Assembly (NCBI GenBank): GCA_963732405.1
Contig: CAVSZG010000005.1
Location: forward strand, 372,001-436,000
Origin: JAUIAI01 sp963732405
GTDB taxonomy: Bacteria; Pseudomonadota; Gammaproteobacteria; Burkholderiales; Burkholderiaceae_E
Direction: 5' to 3'
Length of the DNA stretch: 64,000 nt
In this document: positions 34,317-43,447 of the stretch, one piece after another
Position numbering within the stretch: the stretch's first letter is position 1
How the letters are laid out: every line of letters starts with the position of its first letter
Notes under the pieces: generated by a model
What the model was told of the DNA's origin: nothing
The model's database searches: none
Seen by the model: only the letters and a program-made list of their open reading frames with translations
Program-made: the position numbers and the translations under genes

Positions 34317-34748
34317 ATGCCCCGACACGAATCAATCGAATACCTGAATCCTGAAGGCACCGCGCCAGCCCAGGGCCTGTACTCGCATGCAACCCGAATT
34401 CCGGCTGGACGGGCGGTTTATCACGTGGCCGGACAGCTCTCGGTCGCGCGCGACGGCAGCATCGTCGGCCCGCATGATTTCGAGGCGCAGTTCCGGCAGG
34501 TATTCAGCAACCTGAAGGATGTGCTGGCCGGGCTTGGCGAAGACTTCAACAGCGTGGTCAAGTTCACGACCTTGTTCGTGCACTCCCAGGATATCGAAAC
34601 ATTCATGAGGCTGCGCGCCGAGACGTTTCCGACCCTGTTTGCCACCTCCGTCTATCCGCCCAACACCATTCTGGTGATCGACCGATTGGTCAAGGAAGAA
34701 TTTCTGTTCGAAGTGGAGGCCGTGGTCGCTGAAACGCCTCGGTCGTGA
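34317..34748 (+). CDS. RidA family protein (YjgF/YER057c/UK114)
   Basis: A 143-residue protein of the RidA superfamily, which hydrolyses reactive enamine/imine intermediates or acts in catabolic pathways. The ending YPPNTILVIDRLVKEEFLFEVEAVV (residues about 110-135) and the internal QFRQVFSNLKDVLAGLGEDFNSVVKFTTLFV are characteristic. The Arg of the active-site IDR segment is present, but the canonical RidA P-x-R-S-x-V context is altered, suggesting a subfamily other than the archetype. ATG 34317 was chosen over an upstream ATG inside the terminator region. Convergent with the SDR gene. Confidence 0.88.
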   Translation: MPRHESIEYLNPEGTAPAQGLYSHATRIPAGRAVYHVAGQLSVARDGSIVGPHDFEAQFRQVFSNLKDVLAGLGEDFNSVVKFTTLFVHSQDIETFMRLRAETFPTLFATSVYPPNTILVIDRLVKEEFLFEVEAVVAETPRS

Positions 34749-34755
34749 CCGCAGA

Positions 34756-35559
34756 TCAGCGGCTTTCCGGGTTCATCTGCCGTCGATAGGTCGGCAGGCC
34801 GACACCGGCCGCATCAAAGCCACCATCGACGGACAGATATTGCCCGTTGATGAAACTCGCCTGGGTGCTGCACAGAAAGCCGATGGCATCGGCAATCTCT
34901 TCGAGCGTGCCATAACGACCCTGCGGGATGGCATCGTGATAATCCGCACGGATCGCCGCCGTATGCACCAGTTTGGCCATTTCGGTTTCGACCGGCCCGG
35001 GGCAGACGGCATTCACCCGGATGCCGTGATTGCCCAGCTCAACCGCCAACTGCTTGGTGAAATGGATCAATGCTGCCTTGCTGGTGCCATAGGCCACCCG
35101 CAAGGTGCTGCCGCGCAGCCCCGATATCGATGAAATATTGACGATGGCCCCACCCCGCTGTTGATCCATCAAGGCGCCGAAAGCCTGGCAGCACAGAAAC
35201 GCGCCATCCAGATTGGTGGCCATGACCTCGCGCCACTCCGCAAAGCTCATCTGCAGAACCGGCTTGAAGACCGCCACGCCGGCGTTGTTGACCAGCGCGT
35301 CGATTCGCCCGAAATGCGCGTGGGCCTGCCTGGCGGCAGCACTGACCTGGGCCTCGATCGAGACATCACAATGCACGCCCAGCAGACGCAGCGGGTCATT
35401 GATCGTGGTGACAGCCTCGTCCAGCGTGGACGTGTCCCGATCGAGCAAGACAACGCGATATCCATGGGCGAGAAACCACTTTCCGCTGGCCAGACCGATT
35501 CCTCTGGCGCCGCCTGTGACGACGACGACCGGCTGTTCATGGAAGGGGTTCGACATCAT
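34756..35559 (-). CDS. SDR family oxidoreductase
   Basis: A 267-residue classical short-chain dehydrogenase/reductase. TGGARGIG (residues about 16-23) binds NAD(P), NNAG lies near 96, the catalytic Ser is in NISSISG near 145 and the Tyr-Lys pair in AYGTSKAAL near 158-162; the ending SVDGGFDA is typical. An Asp after the second strand (LLDRD) favours NAD over NADP. ATG 35559 or 35556 starts the gene after AGGA. The substrate is unknown. The gene is monocistronic by spacing. Confidence 0.93.
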   Translation of the reverse strand: MMSNPFHEQPVVVVTGGARGIGLASGKWFLAHGYRVVLLDRDTSTLDEAVTTINDPLRLLGVHCDVSIEAQVSAAARQAHAHFGRIDALVNNAGVAVFKPVLQMSFAEWREVMATNLDGAFLCCQAFGALMDQQRGGAIVNISSISGLRGSTLRVAYGTSKAALIHFTKQLAVELGNHGIRVNAVCPGPVETEMAKLVHTAAIRADYHDAIPQGRYGTLEEIADAIGFLCSTQASFINGQYLSVDGGFDAAGVGLPTYRRQMNPESR

Positions 35560-35694
35560 GGAATCCTGTAGGGTCGGGCTGATGGGTGCGGGGCAGACTG
35601 ATCCGGAATGATAGAGGGCGAAGCGGTGATCGGTCCGAGCCGGCCAGATTTGACAGTAGACTACCGGCAGACCAACTCTTCCCCTTGACCCCTC

Positions 35695-36897
35695 ATGTCG
35701 CCATGCCCTAGGCCTCGTTGGCCATCCACATTCGGGGCACTTGTCCATGCCACCCTGGTTTTATTGTCGATCGGGTTGTCAATCGTCTTGGTCACCGCCT
35801 GCGAGCGTGCAGCCCGCACGCCCGCCCAGCCAATCACGCCAGCCACTGCCCAAACCACGGCGTCGCTCCAGCAGACCATCGAGTCCTTCCTGGCCCGACA
35901 TCCTCTCATGGCAAGCGTCATCGCCCAGGTCGAGTATCCGCGTCGTGCCTTGTCTTGGGCCGGCGCTGCAGGTGTCACCCGACGCGTGGACGGGGTCGAG
36001 GTGGATAGCGAGACCGCCTTTCGCGTCGCATCGGTCGCCAAAATGTTCATCGCCACCGCAATCTTTCGGCTCAGCGAACAGGGACAATTGTCCATCGATG
36101 AGTCGGTGACCAAGTACCTGAGCACTGACACGTCCGAACTGCTGCGGGCGCGAGGCTATGCGGTTGATTCGATCAAGGTCGAACATTTGTTAGCCCATAC
36201 CTCGGGAATTCCCGACTTCGATTCCGTCGATTTCGTCAATGCCATCACCACTGACCCTGATCGACGTTGGACACGACGCGAACAGTTGACCTACGGCCTG
36301 GATCGGAATCCGAAGACGGGAGAACCAGGCTCAGGTCCGAACTACAGCAACAATGGATTCAATCTGCTGGGCGAAATCATCGAAGAGCGAACGGGCCTTG
36401 GCCTCGCGGCAGCCCTGCGCCAATTGATCGGCTACGACCGTCTGGGTATGAAATCGACCTGGTTGGAAGCTGACGAGCCGGCTCCGGCCGGCGTGCGACT
36501 GGCGCACGCCTATGATGAAACCGGCTTCGACCTGCAACGGATCAATCCCAGTGCGGACGCCTTCGGTGCGGGCGGGCTGGTCAGTACCGTGGGCGATCTG
36601 AACCGATTCATCCGCGCCCTGCTCGAGGGCCGGATCATATCGGGTGAATCACTGCGAATCATGCAGTCCGGACCGCGGGACGGTCATGGAAGAGGCTTGT
36701 TCAATCTGCCGCTGGGCCCCACCACCTGCTGGGGTCACGAGGGATTCTGGGGTTCGGTCGCCTATTACTGCGAGGCGTCCGGCCTGAGTCTGACACTGTC
36801 GATCAATTTCGCCTTCATGACCGAGAATCGGACGGCGGATCCCGAATTGCGCTCGTCGACCCTGGCGGCGCAGTTGGTCGAGATCGCGAGCCGATGA
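35695..36897 (+). CDS. Serine hydrolase, beta-lactamase/class C-like lipoprotein
   Basis: A 400-residue protein of the class C beta-lactamase/penicillin-binding family. A hydrophobic N-terminus ends in a lipobox-like LVTAC near residue 36. The active-site motifs are SVAK (Ser113, Lys116), YSN (Tyr217) and GHEG near 345 in place of KTG. Members are D-aminopeptidases, esterases or cell-wall carboxypeptidases. Its stop overlaps the next gene by ATGA, so it is coexpressed with the DUF3750 protein. Confidence 0.9.
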   Translation: MSPCPRPRWPSTFGALVHATLVLLSIGLSIVLVTACERAARTPAQPITPATAQTTASLQQTIESFLARHPLMASVIAQVEYPRRALSWAGAAGVTRRVDGVEVDSETAFRVASVAKMFIATAIFRLSEQGQLSIDESVTKYLSTDTSELLRARGYAVDSIKVEHLLAHTSGIPDFDSVDFVNAITTDPDRRWTRREQLTYGLDRNPKTGEPGSGPNYSNNGFNLLGEIIEERTGLGLAAALRQLIGYDRLGMKSTWLEADEPAPAGVRLAHAYDETGFDLQRINPSADAFGAGGLVSTVGDLNRFIRALLEGRIISGESLRIMQSGPRDGHGRGLFNLPLGPTTCWGHEGFWGSVAYYCEASGLSLTLSINFAFMTENRTADPELRSSTLAAQLVEIASR

Positions 36898-37667
36898 ACC
36901 TTCGTCGATCGCCCCGGCGCCGTCAGATTCTGCGCGCCCTGTCCTGGTTGGCTTCTATCTTTCTGGTTCTGCTGGCAGGCCCGGTGAGCGTCCTGGCCTT
37001 TGGTGAACTGACCGAATGGCGCACGGCTACTCGGGCCTCCAGCGGCCAGTCTCCGGACCCCGACAACCTGCGCGAGCCCATCGTTCAGGTGTTCGGCGCA
37101 CGAACACTTGGTTGGCGCGGCGCCTTCGGCGTTCACACCTGGATTGCCACGAAGCGAGCCGATGAATCGCAATATACGGTTTCGCATGTGATCGGCTGGC
37201 GATATTATCGAGGCGGATCGGCTGTCGTCGTCGAACCCGGCACACCCGATTTTCAGTGGTTTGGCGCACGTCCGACCTTGCTTGCCGAGCACCGGGGCCC
37301 TGGTGTCGAGGCCATGATCGACGACATTGACCGAGCCGTCGCCCGCTACCCCTACCCCGATCTCTACCGCGCCTGGCCCGGACCGAACAGCAACACGTTT
37401 ACGGCATGGGTGGCCAGAGAGGTGCCCGCGCTGGCATTGGACCTGCCGCCCAATGCGCTGGGCAAGGACTACCTGGGCACACGAAACCTGCTTGCACGGG
37501 CACCCAGTGGAACCGGTTGGCAGGTATCGATCCTCGGACTGGCAGGCATCACGATGGCGGCCAATGAGGGCATCGAACTGAATCTGCTCTCACTCTCTGG
37601 GGGGCTAGACATCGACGACGCGCGCCTGCGCTTACCCGGCATCGGATTCGTGAGCCTGGCACGCTGA
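36894..37667 (+). CDS. DUF3750 domain-containing protein
   Basis: A 257-residue protein with an N-terminal membrane anchor (ALSWLASIFLVLLAGPVSVLA). The body matches DUF3750: QVFGARTLGWRGAFGVHTWIATK near residue 63, VIGWRYYRGGSAVV near 97 and WPGPNSNTFTAWVAREVPAL near 160, where the conserved Asn/Ser/Thr and His suggest a papain-like or NlpC-like fold, though this is unproven. It starts within the stop of the serine hydrolase gene (ATGA). Confidence 0.88.
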   Translation: MNLRRSPRRRQILRALSWLASIFLVLLAGPVSVLAFGELTEWRTATRASSGQSPDPDNLREPIVQVFGARTLGWRGAFGVHTWIATKRADESQYTVSHVIGWRYYRGGSAVVVEPGTPDFQWFGARPTLLAEHRGPGVEAMIDDIDRAVARYPYPDLYRAWPGPNSNTFTAWVAREVPALALDLPPNALGKDYLGTRNLLARAPSGTGWQVSILGLAGITMAANEGIELNLLSLSGGLDIDDARLRLPGIGFVSLAR

Positions 37668-37684
37668 GGCAATCGTGCGCCCGC

Positions 37685-38809
37685 TCAGCCGCCCACCACT
37701 TGTCGCCCGCCGTTGTCCACCAGTGCCTGCTCTCGGTACAAACCCAGCGCACGCATCACGGGCAGATCATTCAGGCAAAAAAGACAGGCGTCGTCACTGT
37801 CCGAGCCGTTGACGTGTTCATGCCATGTCCACGAGGGCACGCAGAAAATATCGCGCTCGCGCCAACTGAAGCGCCGGCCGTTGATCACCGAATGGCCATG
37901 CCCCTTGGCCACATGGTAGAGGAAGCTGCCGGTATGACGGTGGGCGCGAGTGCTTTCCCCGGGGCGCAACATCTGCATGGATGCGCCCATCGTTGACATC
38001 ACCGGACCGCCATTGACCGGATTCACGTATTCCATCAACACACCGTCGAACAGCGACCCGTCAGTGGTCAGCGCGTGCCGCGACAGGGCCTCATAGGTAG
38101 GCGCCCATTCGTATTTGAGCATCGGCGAGTAACGGTGCCGCCAGGTTTCACCACCCGGCAGCAGGCCGGGATTGGCCCATGTCTTGGTCATGTCGTCGAT
38201 GATTGGACCGGCCTGCTGGCGCTGGTCGGCATGCACTTCGTAGAAATTGGCTTCCATCGCATTGACGAATGGAATGTCCAGGCCGTCCTGCCAGATGCAG
38301 GTGCTTCCCGATGCGTCGACCCCGTGCTCATGCCAGGTGCCGTTCGGGGTGAGCACAAAATCATTGGGACCGAGCGTCATCCGGTGTCCATCGACCACCG
38401 TATAGGCGCCGCTGCCTTCCATGATGAAGCGGATCGCCGAGGCGGAATGCCGATGCGCCGAGGCGCATTCACCCGCGGTCATCACCTGAAGACCGGCATA
38501 AATCCAGCCCACGGCGGCGGCAACATCGTCACGGCCCGGATTACGAAGGTAGATCACGCGACGACCGGCCTGTTCAGGCGTGACGAGTTCGAGCGAACGC
38601 AGCACGTGCTCGCGCAGGTCGAGATACCGCCACAGCATGGGCACCGAGGTCGAGGTGGGTTCCCAGGGTTCGATCTTGTTGGCCACCGTCCATAGTGGCC
38701 CGGCGCTGAAGCGATCGAGATCCTCGTAGTAGGCGTCGAGTTCGGTACTGTCGGGCACATTCGCCCGGCCCGCGACATTCTCGCGGTGATTTTCACGGAT
38801 TCGGCCCAT
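37685..38809 (-). CDS. Gentisate 1,2-dioxygenase-like bicupin
   Basis: A 374-residue bicupin ring-cleavage dioxygenase. The N-terminal cupin has AHRHSASAIRFIMEGSG near residue 117 and NGTWHEHG near 155, giving the three His ligands for Fe(II). The second cupin has RAHRHTGSFLYHVAKGHG near 292 and PSWTWHEHVN near 328. Relatives cleave gentisate, salicylate or 1-hydroxy-2-naphthoate next to the carboxylate. AGGAGG lies nine bases before the ATG. No fumarylpyruvate hydrolase or maleylpyruvate isomerase is adjacent, so the ring-cleavage substrate is open. Confidence 0.9.
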   Translation of the reverse strand: MGRIRENHRENVAGRANVPDSTELDAYYEDLDRFSAGPLWTVANKIEPWEPTSTSVPMLWRYLDLREHVLRSLELVTPEQAGRRVIYLRNPGRDDVAAAVGWIYAGLQVMTAGECASAHRHSASAIRFIMEGSGAYTVVDGHRMTLGPNDFVLTPNGTWHEHGVDASGSTCIWQDGLDIPFVNAMEANFYEVHADQRQQAGPIIDDMTKTWANPGLLPGGETWRHRYSPMLKYEWAPTYEALSRHALTTDGSLFDGVLMEYVNPVNGGPVMSTMGASMQMLRPGESTRAHRHTGSFLYHVAKGHGHSVINGRRFSWRERDIFCVPSWTWHEHVNGSDSDDACLFCLNDLPVMRALGLYREQALVDNGGRQVVGG

Positions 38810-38962
38810 GGCTGTGAACCTCCTGGAGAGTAATGCCGGGGCCGCAGCGGCTCCAGTGACGGCACTATCGACACGCTCGGCAAGCAGCCTCAGGACATTA
38901 CCGGGCAGGCAGGTCGATCATCTCACAAGCCGGATCGTCCAACCATCAACAACGCCTGAAAC

Positions 38963-39007
38963 GGCGCTGTCGCCCTCCGCCGGCTGTCGACAGAGGGCGA
39001 CAGCGCC
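38963..39007 (-). terminator. 15-bp perfect hairpin downstream of the groEL remnant
   Basis: GGCGCTGTCGCCCTC (38963-38977) and its exact complement (38993-39007) flank a 15-base loop. On the minus strand it begins 22 bases after the groEL-frame stop codon, the normal place for a groEL terminator, with a short GTTTC tail. Confidence 0.75.
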
Positions 39008-39029
39008 CGACTCAGACCATGAACAAGGA

Positions 39030-39152
39030 TCAGTAGTCCATGTCTGGCATGGCGGGAGCGGCCGCCTTCTTGGGAGCAGGTGCCTCGGCGATCGATGCGT
39101 CGGTGGTCAGAATGAGCCCGGCAACGGAGGCAGCATTCTGCAAGGCGCTGCG
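39030..39152 (-). pseudogene. groL: groEL (chaperonin 60) 3'-end remnant
   Basis: A minus-strand frame ending at TGA 39032-39030 reads SALQNAASVAGLILTTDASI and then AEAPAPKKAAAPAMPDMDY. This is the unmistakable C-terminus of GroEL, including the conserved ALQNAASVAGL helix; the usual Gly-Gly-Met tail is shortened. Homology stops abruptly about 40 codons upstream (near 39152), where the sequence becomes part of another ORF in a different frame. The rest of groEL and groES are not in the window. It is a fragment left by deletion or recombination. Confidence 0.8.
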
Positions 39153-39550
39153 TCGACGATGCCGATCTCATGCTCGGGCGCCTCGACCATGACGCCGAAT
39201 GCCTGTCGACACTCATGGGCCTCCCGCGAACGCGCAGCCATGTGATTACACCCCCGGCGTTGCACGCGCTCGACATCCCAGGCCCCCAGCCGCCAGGCGG
39301 CATCGAGCATGGCAGCTTCGAGTGCGCCCAGATCGTGCCAACGCTCGTTGAGCTGGACCGCGGAGCCCGGTACCGATCGGATCGGTGGCGCCAGCGACGG
39401 CGAAAACAGGGTCGGACTTCGCCCGAATCCATGCCAATGCAACATGAGCAGCACCGGCGTGTCCGGATGGGGTACTGCCGTCAGGGTGACGGCATACAGG
39501 GCGAGTCCCGTTCCGCTGATCTGTTGGGCGAGTTTCGCGAAAACATCCAT
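39107..39550 (-). CDS. Hypothetical protein whose 3' end runs into the groEL remnant
   Basis: A 147-residue frame from ATG 39550 (GAGG eight bases upstream). LLMLHWHGFGRSPTLFSP near residue 33 and LDAAWRLGAWDVERVQRRGC near 82 look like conserved protein rather than noise, but no family is recognised. The last 15 codons lie inside the groEL-derived DNA in another frame, so the original C-terminus seems to have been replaced. It may still be translated as a chimeric protein. Confidence 0.55.
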   Translation of the reverse strand: MDVFAKLAQQISGTGLALYAVTLTAVPHPDTPVLLMLHWHGFGRSPTLFSPSLAPPIRSVPGSAVQLNERWHDLGALEAAMLDAAWRLGAWDVERVQRRGCNHMAARSREAHECRQAFGVMVEAPEHEIGIVDAAPCRMLPPLPGSF

Positions 39551-39688
39551 GCGTCAATCCTCATGGTCGAATCCGCAGAGAAAGATACGACAAGCCTGGC
39601 GGCCAAGGCAATTCCCGACCCCGTCGGACCGGATGGCCGCCCCGATCAAGGGCGGCAGTGGCCGATCGGAAAACACGGGATTACCGGT

Positions 39689-40222
39689 TCAGAACCCGAA
39701 TCCGATGCCGAAACGCACCGACAGCGGATCGTTGTACGGGCTGTCCTGCCGGTCGTAGGTAAAGTTATAGAGAACCGACAGGTAGGCCGAGCTGTTCGAG
39801 CCGATCGGTGTGCTGATCCCGCCGCCTGCCAGCACGCTGGAAAAATCCGACCGCCGGGTGCTGTTGCCCGATCGGTACTCATAGTCCAGATACTCATAGT
39901 GACCTTCCAGGAAGAAGTTCGGTGTGAGGTGGTAGCGAGTGAAAAAGTTCACACCATAGTCGTTTGTCGACAGGGCGGGCGTGCTGCGTTTGTCGTTGCG
40001 ATGACGATACAAAAGGCTCATGCCAACCGACGTTCGTGAGTTCAGGAACATGCCGACCATCGGCGCGACATCGACCGAACTGACATCGCCGAATGTGGCG
40101 CCGAGCCCGCCGCCGTAAAAGAAGGGCGAGTTCGTCGATGAAAAACTCAATCCAGCCTGCGCGAACGCGGGAGAGGTCGAGGTCAGCGCGAGCAAGGCGA
40201 CCCATCGGAAGGGCAGTTTCAA
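39689..40222 (-). CDS. Outer-membrane beta-barrel protein, small
   Basis: A 177-residue protein starting at TTG 40222, chosen because GGAG sits seven bases upstream and it gives a clean signal peptide (ending SPAFA-QAG). The mature part alternates polar and hydrophobic residues in about eight amphipathic strands and ends in GIGFGF, the C-terminal aromatic typical of BamA-inserted barrels. FFTRYHLTPNFFLEGHYEYLD near residue 95 resembles the OmpA-like/OmpW-like small barrels. Function unknown. Confidence 0.8.
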   Translation of the reverse strand: MKLPFRWVALLALTSTSPAFAQAGLSFSSTNSPFFYGGGLGATFGDVSSVDVAPMVGMFLNSRTSVGMSLLYRHRNDKRSTPALSTNDYGVNFFTRYHLTPNFFLEGHYEYLDYEYRSGNSTRRSDFSSVLAGGGISTPIGSNSSAYLSVLYNFTYDRQDSPYNDPLSVRFGIGFGF

Positions 40223-40438
40223 GTCAAGACTCCTGATTGGTTTCCGGCACTTCGTGCCGGCGATGCAAAGACAGCCAGATGGCGGGCGCATCTGATCAAG
40301 CCCGGACTATATCCGCCGCATCGGGCGACGTTGCAAACAAATGTTTCCCTCGAGAATCCGATGCACAATATCGAATGAGATCCGGCCGTGCCCCCCGGAT
40401 CCAGGAGTTGACGAACCACGGCACGGAATGTTTACATC

Positions 40439-41023
40439 ATGACAGTCACTCAGACGATCAAGGCACTGCTGGACACGGAGCATTGGCGTGCCGAGCGCAA
40501 ACTGCTTCGTTCGTACATCCTCGACTTCGGTCTCATCGAAACCGTCAAGTGGGGCAGGCTCTGTTACACGTATGAAGATAGCAACATCGTCATCATCTAC
40601 GGAATGAAAGACTATTGCGCCCTCGGATTCTTCAAGGGTGCACTGATCAACGATGATCAGCAATGCTTGGTCGCGCCCGGCAAGGATTCTCAAGCCATGC
40701 GCCAGTTGCGCTTTCACAGCCGGGACGACATCATCCGCTGCGCGCCGCTCATCAAGAGCTATCTGGCCAAAGCGATCCAGATCGAAAAGGACGGGCTGAC
40801 GATATCGTTCGACGCGAAGCGCAAACTCGTCTACCCGCATGAACTTCAGGCGGCGCTGGACGCCGACCCGGCGTTGGCCCGGGCATTTTCGCGCCTCACA
40901 CCCGGACGGCAGCGCGGCTACGTGCTGCACATCGAACAGGCCAGGCAGGCCGCAACCCGTGTCCGGCGCATCGACACCTGCCGACCGAAGATCCTCGCGG
41001 GCAAGGGGCACAATGAACGCTGA
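40439..41023 (+). CDS. YdeI/OmdA family protein (DUF1801-containing)
   Basis: A 194-residue protein with a DUF1801 domain (WGRLCYTYEDSNIVIIYGMKDYCALGFFKGALI, residues about 38-71) and a C-terminal OmdA-type helical segment (ELQAALDADPALARAFSRLTPGRQRGYVLHIEQARQAATRVRRI). It is similar in length to YdeI proteins, which have been linked to peptide resistance in some species but lack a defined activity. No signal peptide; probably cytoplasmic. Weak ribosome site. Confidence 0.88.
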   Translation: MTVTQTIKALLDTEHWRAERKLLRSYILDFGLIETVKWGRLCYTYEDSNIVIIYGMKDYCALGFFKGALINDDQQCLVAPGKDSQAMRQLRFHSRDDIIRCAPLIKSYLAKAIQIEKDGLTISFDAKRKLVYPHELQAALDADPALARAFSRLTPGRQRGYVLHIEQARQAATRVRRIDTCRPKILAGKGHNER

Positions 41024-41154
41024 ACCCGACCGGGCGAGCCGGGCCGGGATGCACGATTGGCGCCAGGCCTGATCATCAATCGTGCAACACCTCCGCCCCG
41101 GGATCACTGAGTCGCGCCGAATCTGGCTAGAATCCGGTCACCCCAGACGCGTGA

Positions 41155-42112
41155 ATGGCGCAGATGACGTCCCCGAACAATCCGGATATGGCCCATGCCG
41201 ATGCACGGATCCGGAGGCGTCACCGTCTGGCCGTCGCCGCCATGTTGTTGTGTACCCTGCTCTGGAGTCTGTCGGGCATCGTGATTCGCAGCCTGGAGTC
41301 GGCCACCCGGTTCGAGGTCACTTTCTATCGAGGCGCGGCCTGCGCGCTATTCCTCACGCTGATGATGATCACCCTGCATCGGCGCGCCTGGCTCGGACGG
41401 ATCACCAGCATCGGCAAGGCCGGGCTTGCCTCCGCGGTGATGTGGACCATCATGCTCACCGCCTTTTCGATCGCCATCACCCTGACCACGGTCGCCAAAA
41501 CCTTTGTACTGATCGCAATATCCCCGCTTATCGCGGCCCTGCTGGCCCGCTACTGGCTGGGCGAGCGAATCGCCTGGCCCACCTGGGCAGCGATAGCGGT
41601 TGCCGGCGCGGGCGTGGTCATCATGGTGGCCGACGGGCTGGGCAGCGACGACGGCATGCCCAACAGTGCACTGGGCATGCTCATCGCCGCCGCCGTCCCG
41701 GTTGCCTCGGCGATCAACCTGATGATCCTCCGAAAGAGTGGCGGCGCGATCGACATGGTGCCCGCCGTTCTGATTGGCGCCCTGCTTCTCGGCGATGATC
41801 ATGCTGCCCTTCCTGTTTCCGACGCAGGCATCGGTGCGCGACATTGTCTGGTTGAGCATGCTGGGCGTCTTTCAGGTTGCCATTCCCGGCGCGCTACTGG
41901 TGATCACGGCACGCTGGCTCGCGCCGCAGGAGATTGCCCTGTTGGCGCTGCTCGAGGTGGTGTTTGCGCCGCTCTGGGTGTGGCTGGGGGTTGGCGAACG
42001 GCCGGCCGACGCAACCCTGTATGGCGGCGCGCTCGTGTTGGCGGCCTTGATCGCCAAGGAGTTTCCGTCGATGGTCCGGGGCTTCCGGGTGGCCAGGGCA
42101 CCGGTACCGTAA
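41155..42112 (+). pseudogene. EamA/DMT-family transporter gene with a frameshift
   Basis: The first frame encodes the start of a drug/metabolite transporter with LLCTLLWSLSGIVIRSLESATRFEVTFYRG and about seven helices to PAVLIGALL near 41785. It then becomes a non-membrane sequence, while the next frame continues as SAMIMLPFLFPTQASVRDIVWLSMLGVFQ through APLWVWLGVGERP to a stop at 42112. Joined, the product is about 319 residues with ten helices, normal for EamA exporters. A one-base change near 41786-41790 separates the halves. It may be an assembly error or a recent loss. Confidence 0.8.
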
Positions 42113-42170
42113 CGCCAGATGGCGCACCGGCGATGCCAGAGGCGGCGTTCCGATCGCAGTCACTGCGGGA

Positions 42171-43028
42171 TCAATTCGAAAACGAGAAGCCTAGCGACAA
42201 CGCGACCCACGGCTTGCCGCGATTGATGTAGTCGGCGCTTTTGCTGACCTGGTCCGCACCCACCACCAGCCCGAACTGAAAGTCGCCCTTGACCCGACCG
42301 AGTATGCCGATTCCGTAGCTCAAGCCCGCCAGATTCTGCGTTGTGGCTGCACCATCAACGATCTGAGTGACGGGTACGCTTGAGGCCCCCAGGAATACGA
42401 CATACTGGAGGGCCAGGCCGGTAATACCGGAACGATCCTGTCGAAAGCCCAGATAGCCGCCCACTGCCGCATTGCCACCCAGCGCACCACGATCACCGCG
42501 TAACTGATATTTGAATGGCACCATCAACGCGCCATAGGTCAGACCGTATCGCTCCGGAGGAATACTCTCGATCTGATTCAGCGGCAAAGTGACGATGTCG
42601 CCGATCCGAACCCAGTTTTTGTCGGGGCAGGTGTCGGAATCGGTTGGCGTCGGCACGCCTCCCAGCATGCGCGAGATCGGATCAGGTGTGGTCTTGACAG
42701 GGGCGACGTAGGTCACGCGAAAGACTATCGATACTTTTTTATTGACATTTGCATTACCAATCCCTTCGAGCGTTGAAAACGCCGGCACGCACACGATGTC
42801 AGATTCAATATCATCGCCAGGATTTGCTTCGGAGATCAGAAGGCGCGTCATTCGTCGGGGGAAGGAGAATTTCAACCGGTCGCTCAGATAGTTGCTCCGA
42901 TCGCTGGTTGGCTCGATAGTGATGGGAGAGTCTTCATCCGCCTCGGCGGCGGCCCGATCCGATATGCCAAGCGCACAACCAATCGACAATCCAACCAGGA
43001 GATGCTTCAACGCGGGCGAGATCATCAT
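42171..43028 (-). CDS. Hypothetical exported protein, probable outer-membrane associated
   Basis: A 285-residue protein without recognised family. ATG 43028 has GGAG seven bases upstream and gives a signal peptide ending near DRAAA-EADE. The middle contains a Cys pair (residues about 80 and 133). The C-terminal third (GGYLGFRQDRSGITGLALQYVVFLGA to ALSLGFSFSN) is Gly/aromatic-rich with alternating residues and an ending like an outer-membrane strand. It is monocistronic and convergent with the broken EamA gene. Confidence 0.65.
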   Translation of the reverse strand: MMISPALKHLLVGLSIGCALGISDRAAAEADEDSPITIEPTSDRSNYLSDRLKFSFPRRMTRLLISEANPGDDIESDIVCVPAFSTLEGIGNANVNKKVSIVFRVTYVAPVKTTPDPISRMLGGVPTPTDSDTCPDKNWVRIGDIVTLPLNQIESIPPERYGLTYGALMVPFKYQLRGDRGALGGNAAVGGYLGFRQDRSGITGLALQYVVFLGASSVPVTQIVDGAATTQNLAGLSYGIGILGRVKGDFQFGLVVGADQVSKSADYINRGKPWVALSLGFSFSN

Positions 43029-43447
43029 GAGCCAACTCCAGTGCGAACCGGTTTGACCGCTATTGCGCTCGTAGGCCACAGCCAGACACTCTCTGGGTCA
43101 GCGTTGCCCTCACTTGTCCGGTAAAGGCCAAGTCACCTATGAGCATCGTCGAGAACATTGACTTCTGTTCGTGCCCCTAGCGGCATCTCGGAAGCCAACG
43201 GCATTCCAGCTAGTGCTGAAGTGTTAATCAGATGTTAAGCGGGCAGCCGAGTCGAACGCATCCCCAACTGTACTGATCTGCCTGGGTGGCGCTCTGCCAT
43301 CGGGTCGAAATCAGGGCGTGTGAATCGGACTCAGCGGTCAAGCCTGAACAACGACGACGTGGCGTGGAGATGTCGATCGAACGGCCGAATTCCGACCTGC
43401 GCTACAGTGCCGGCTCGACGCTTATCTCACACCACGGAGCAGCATCA

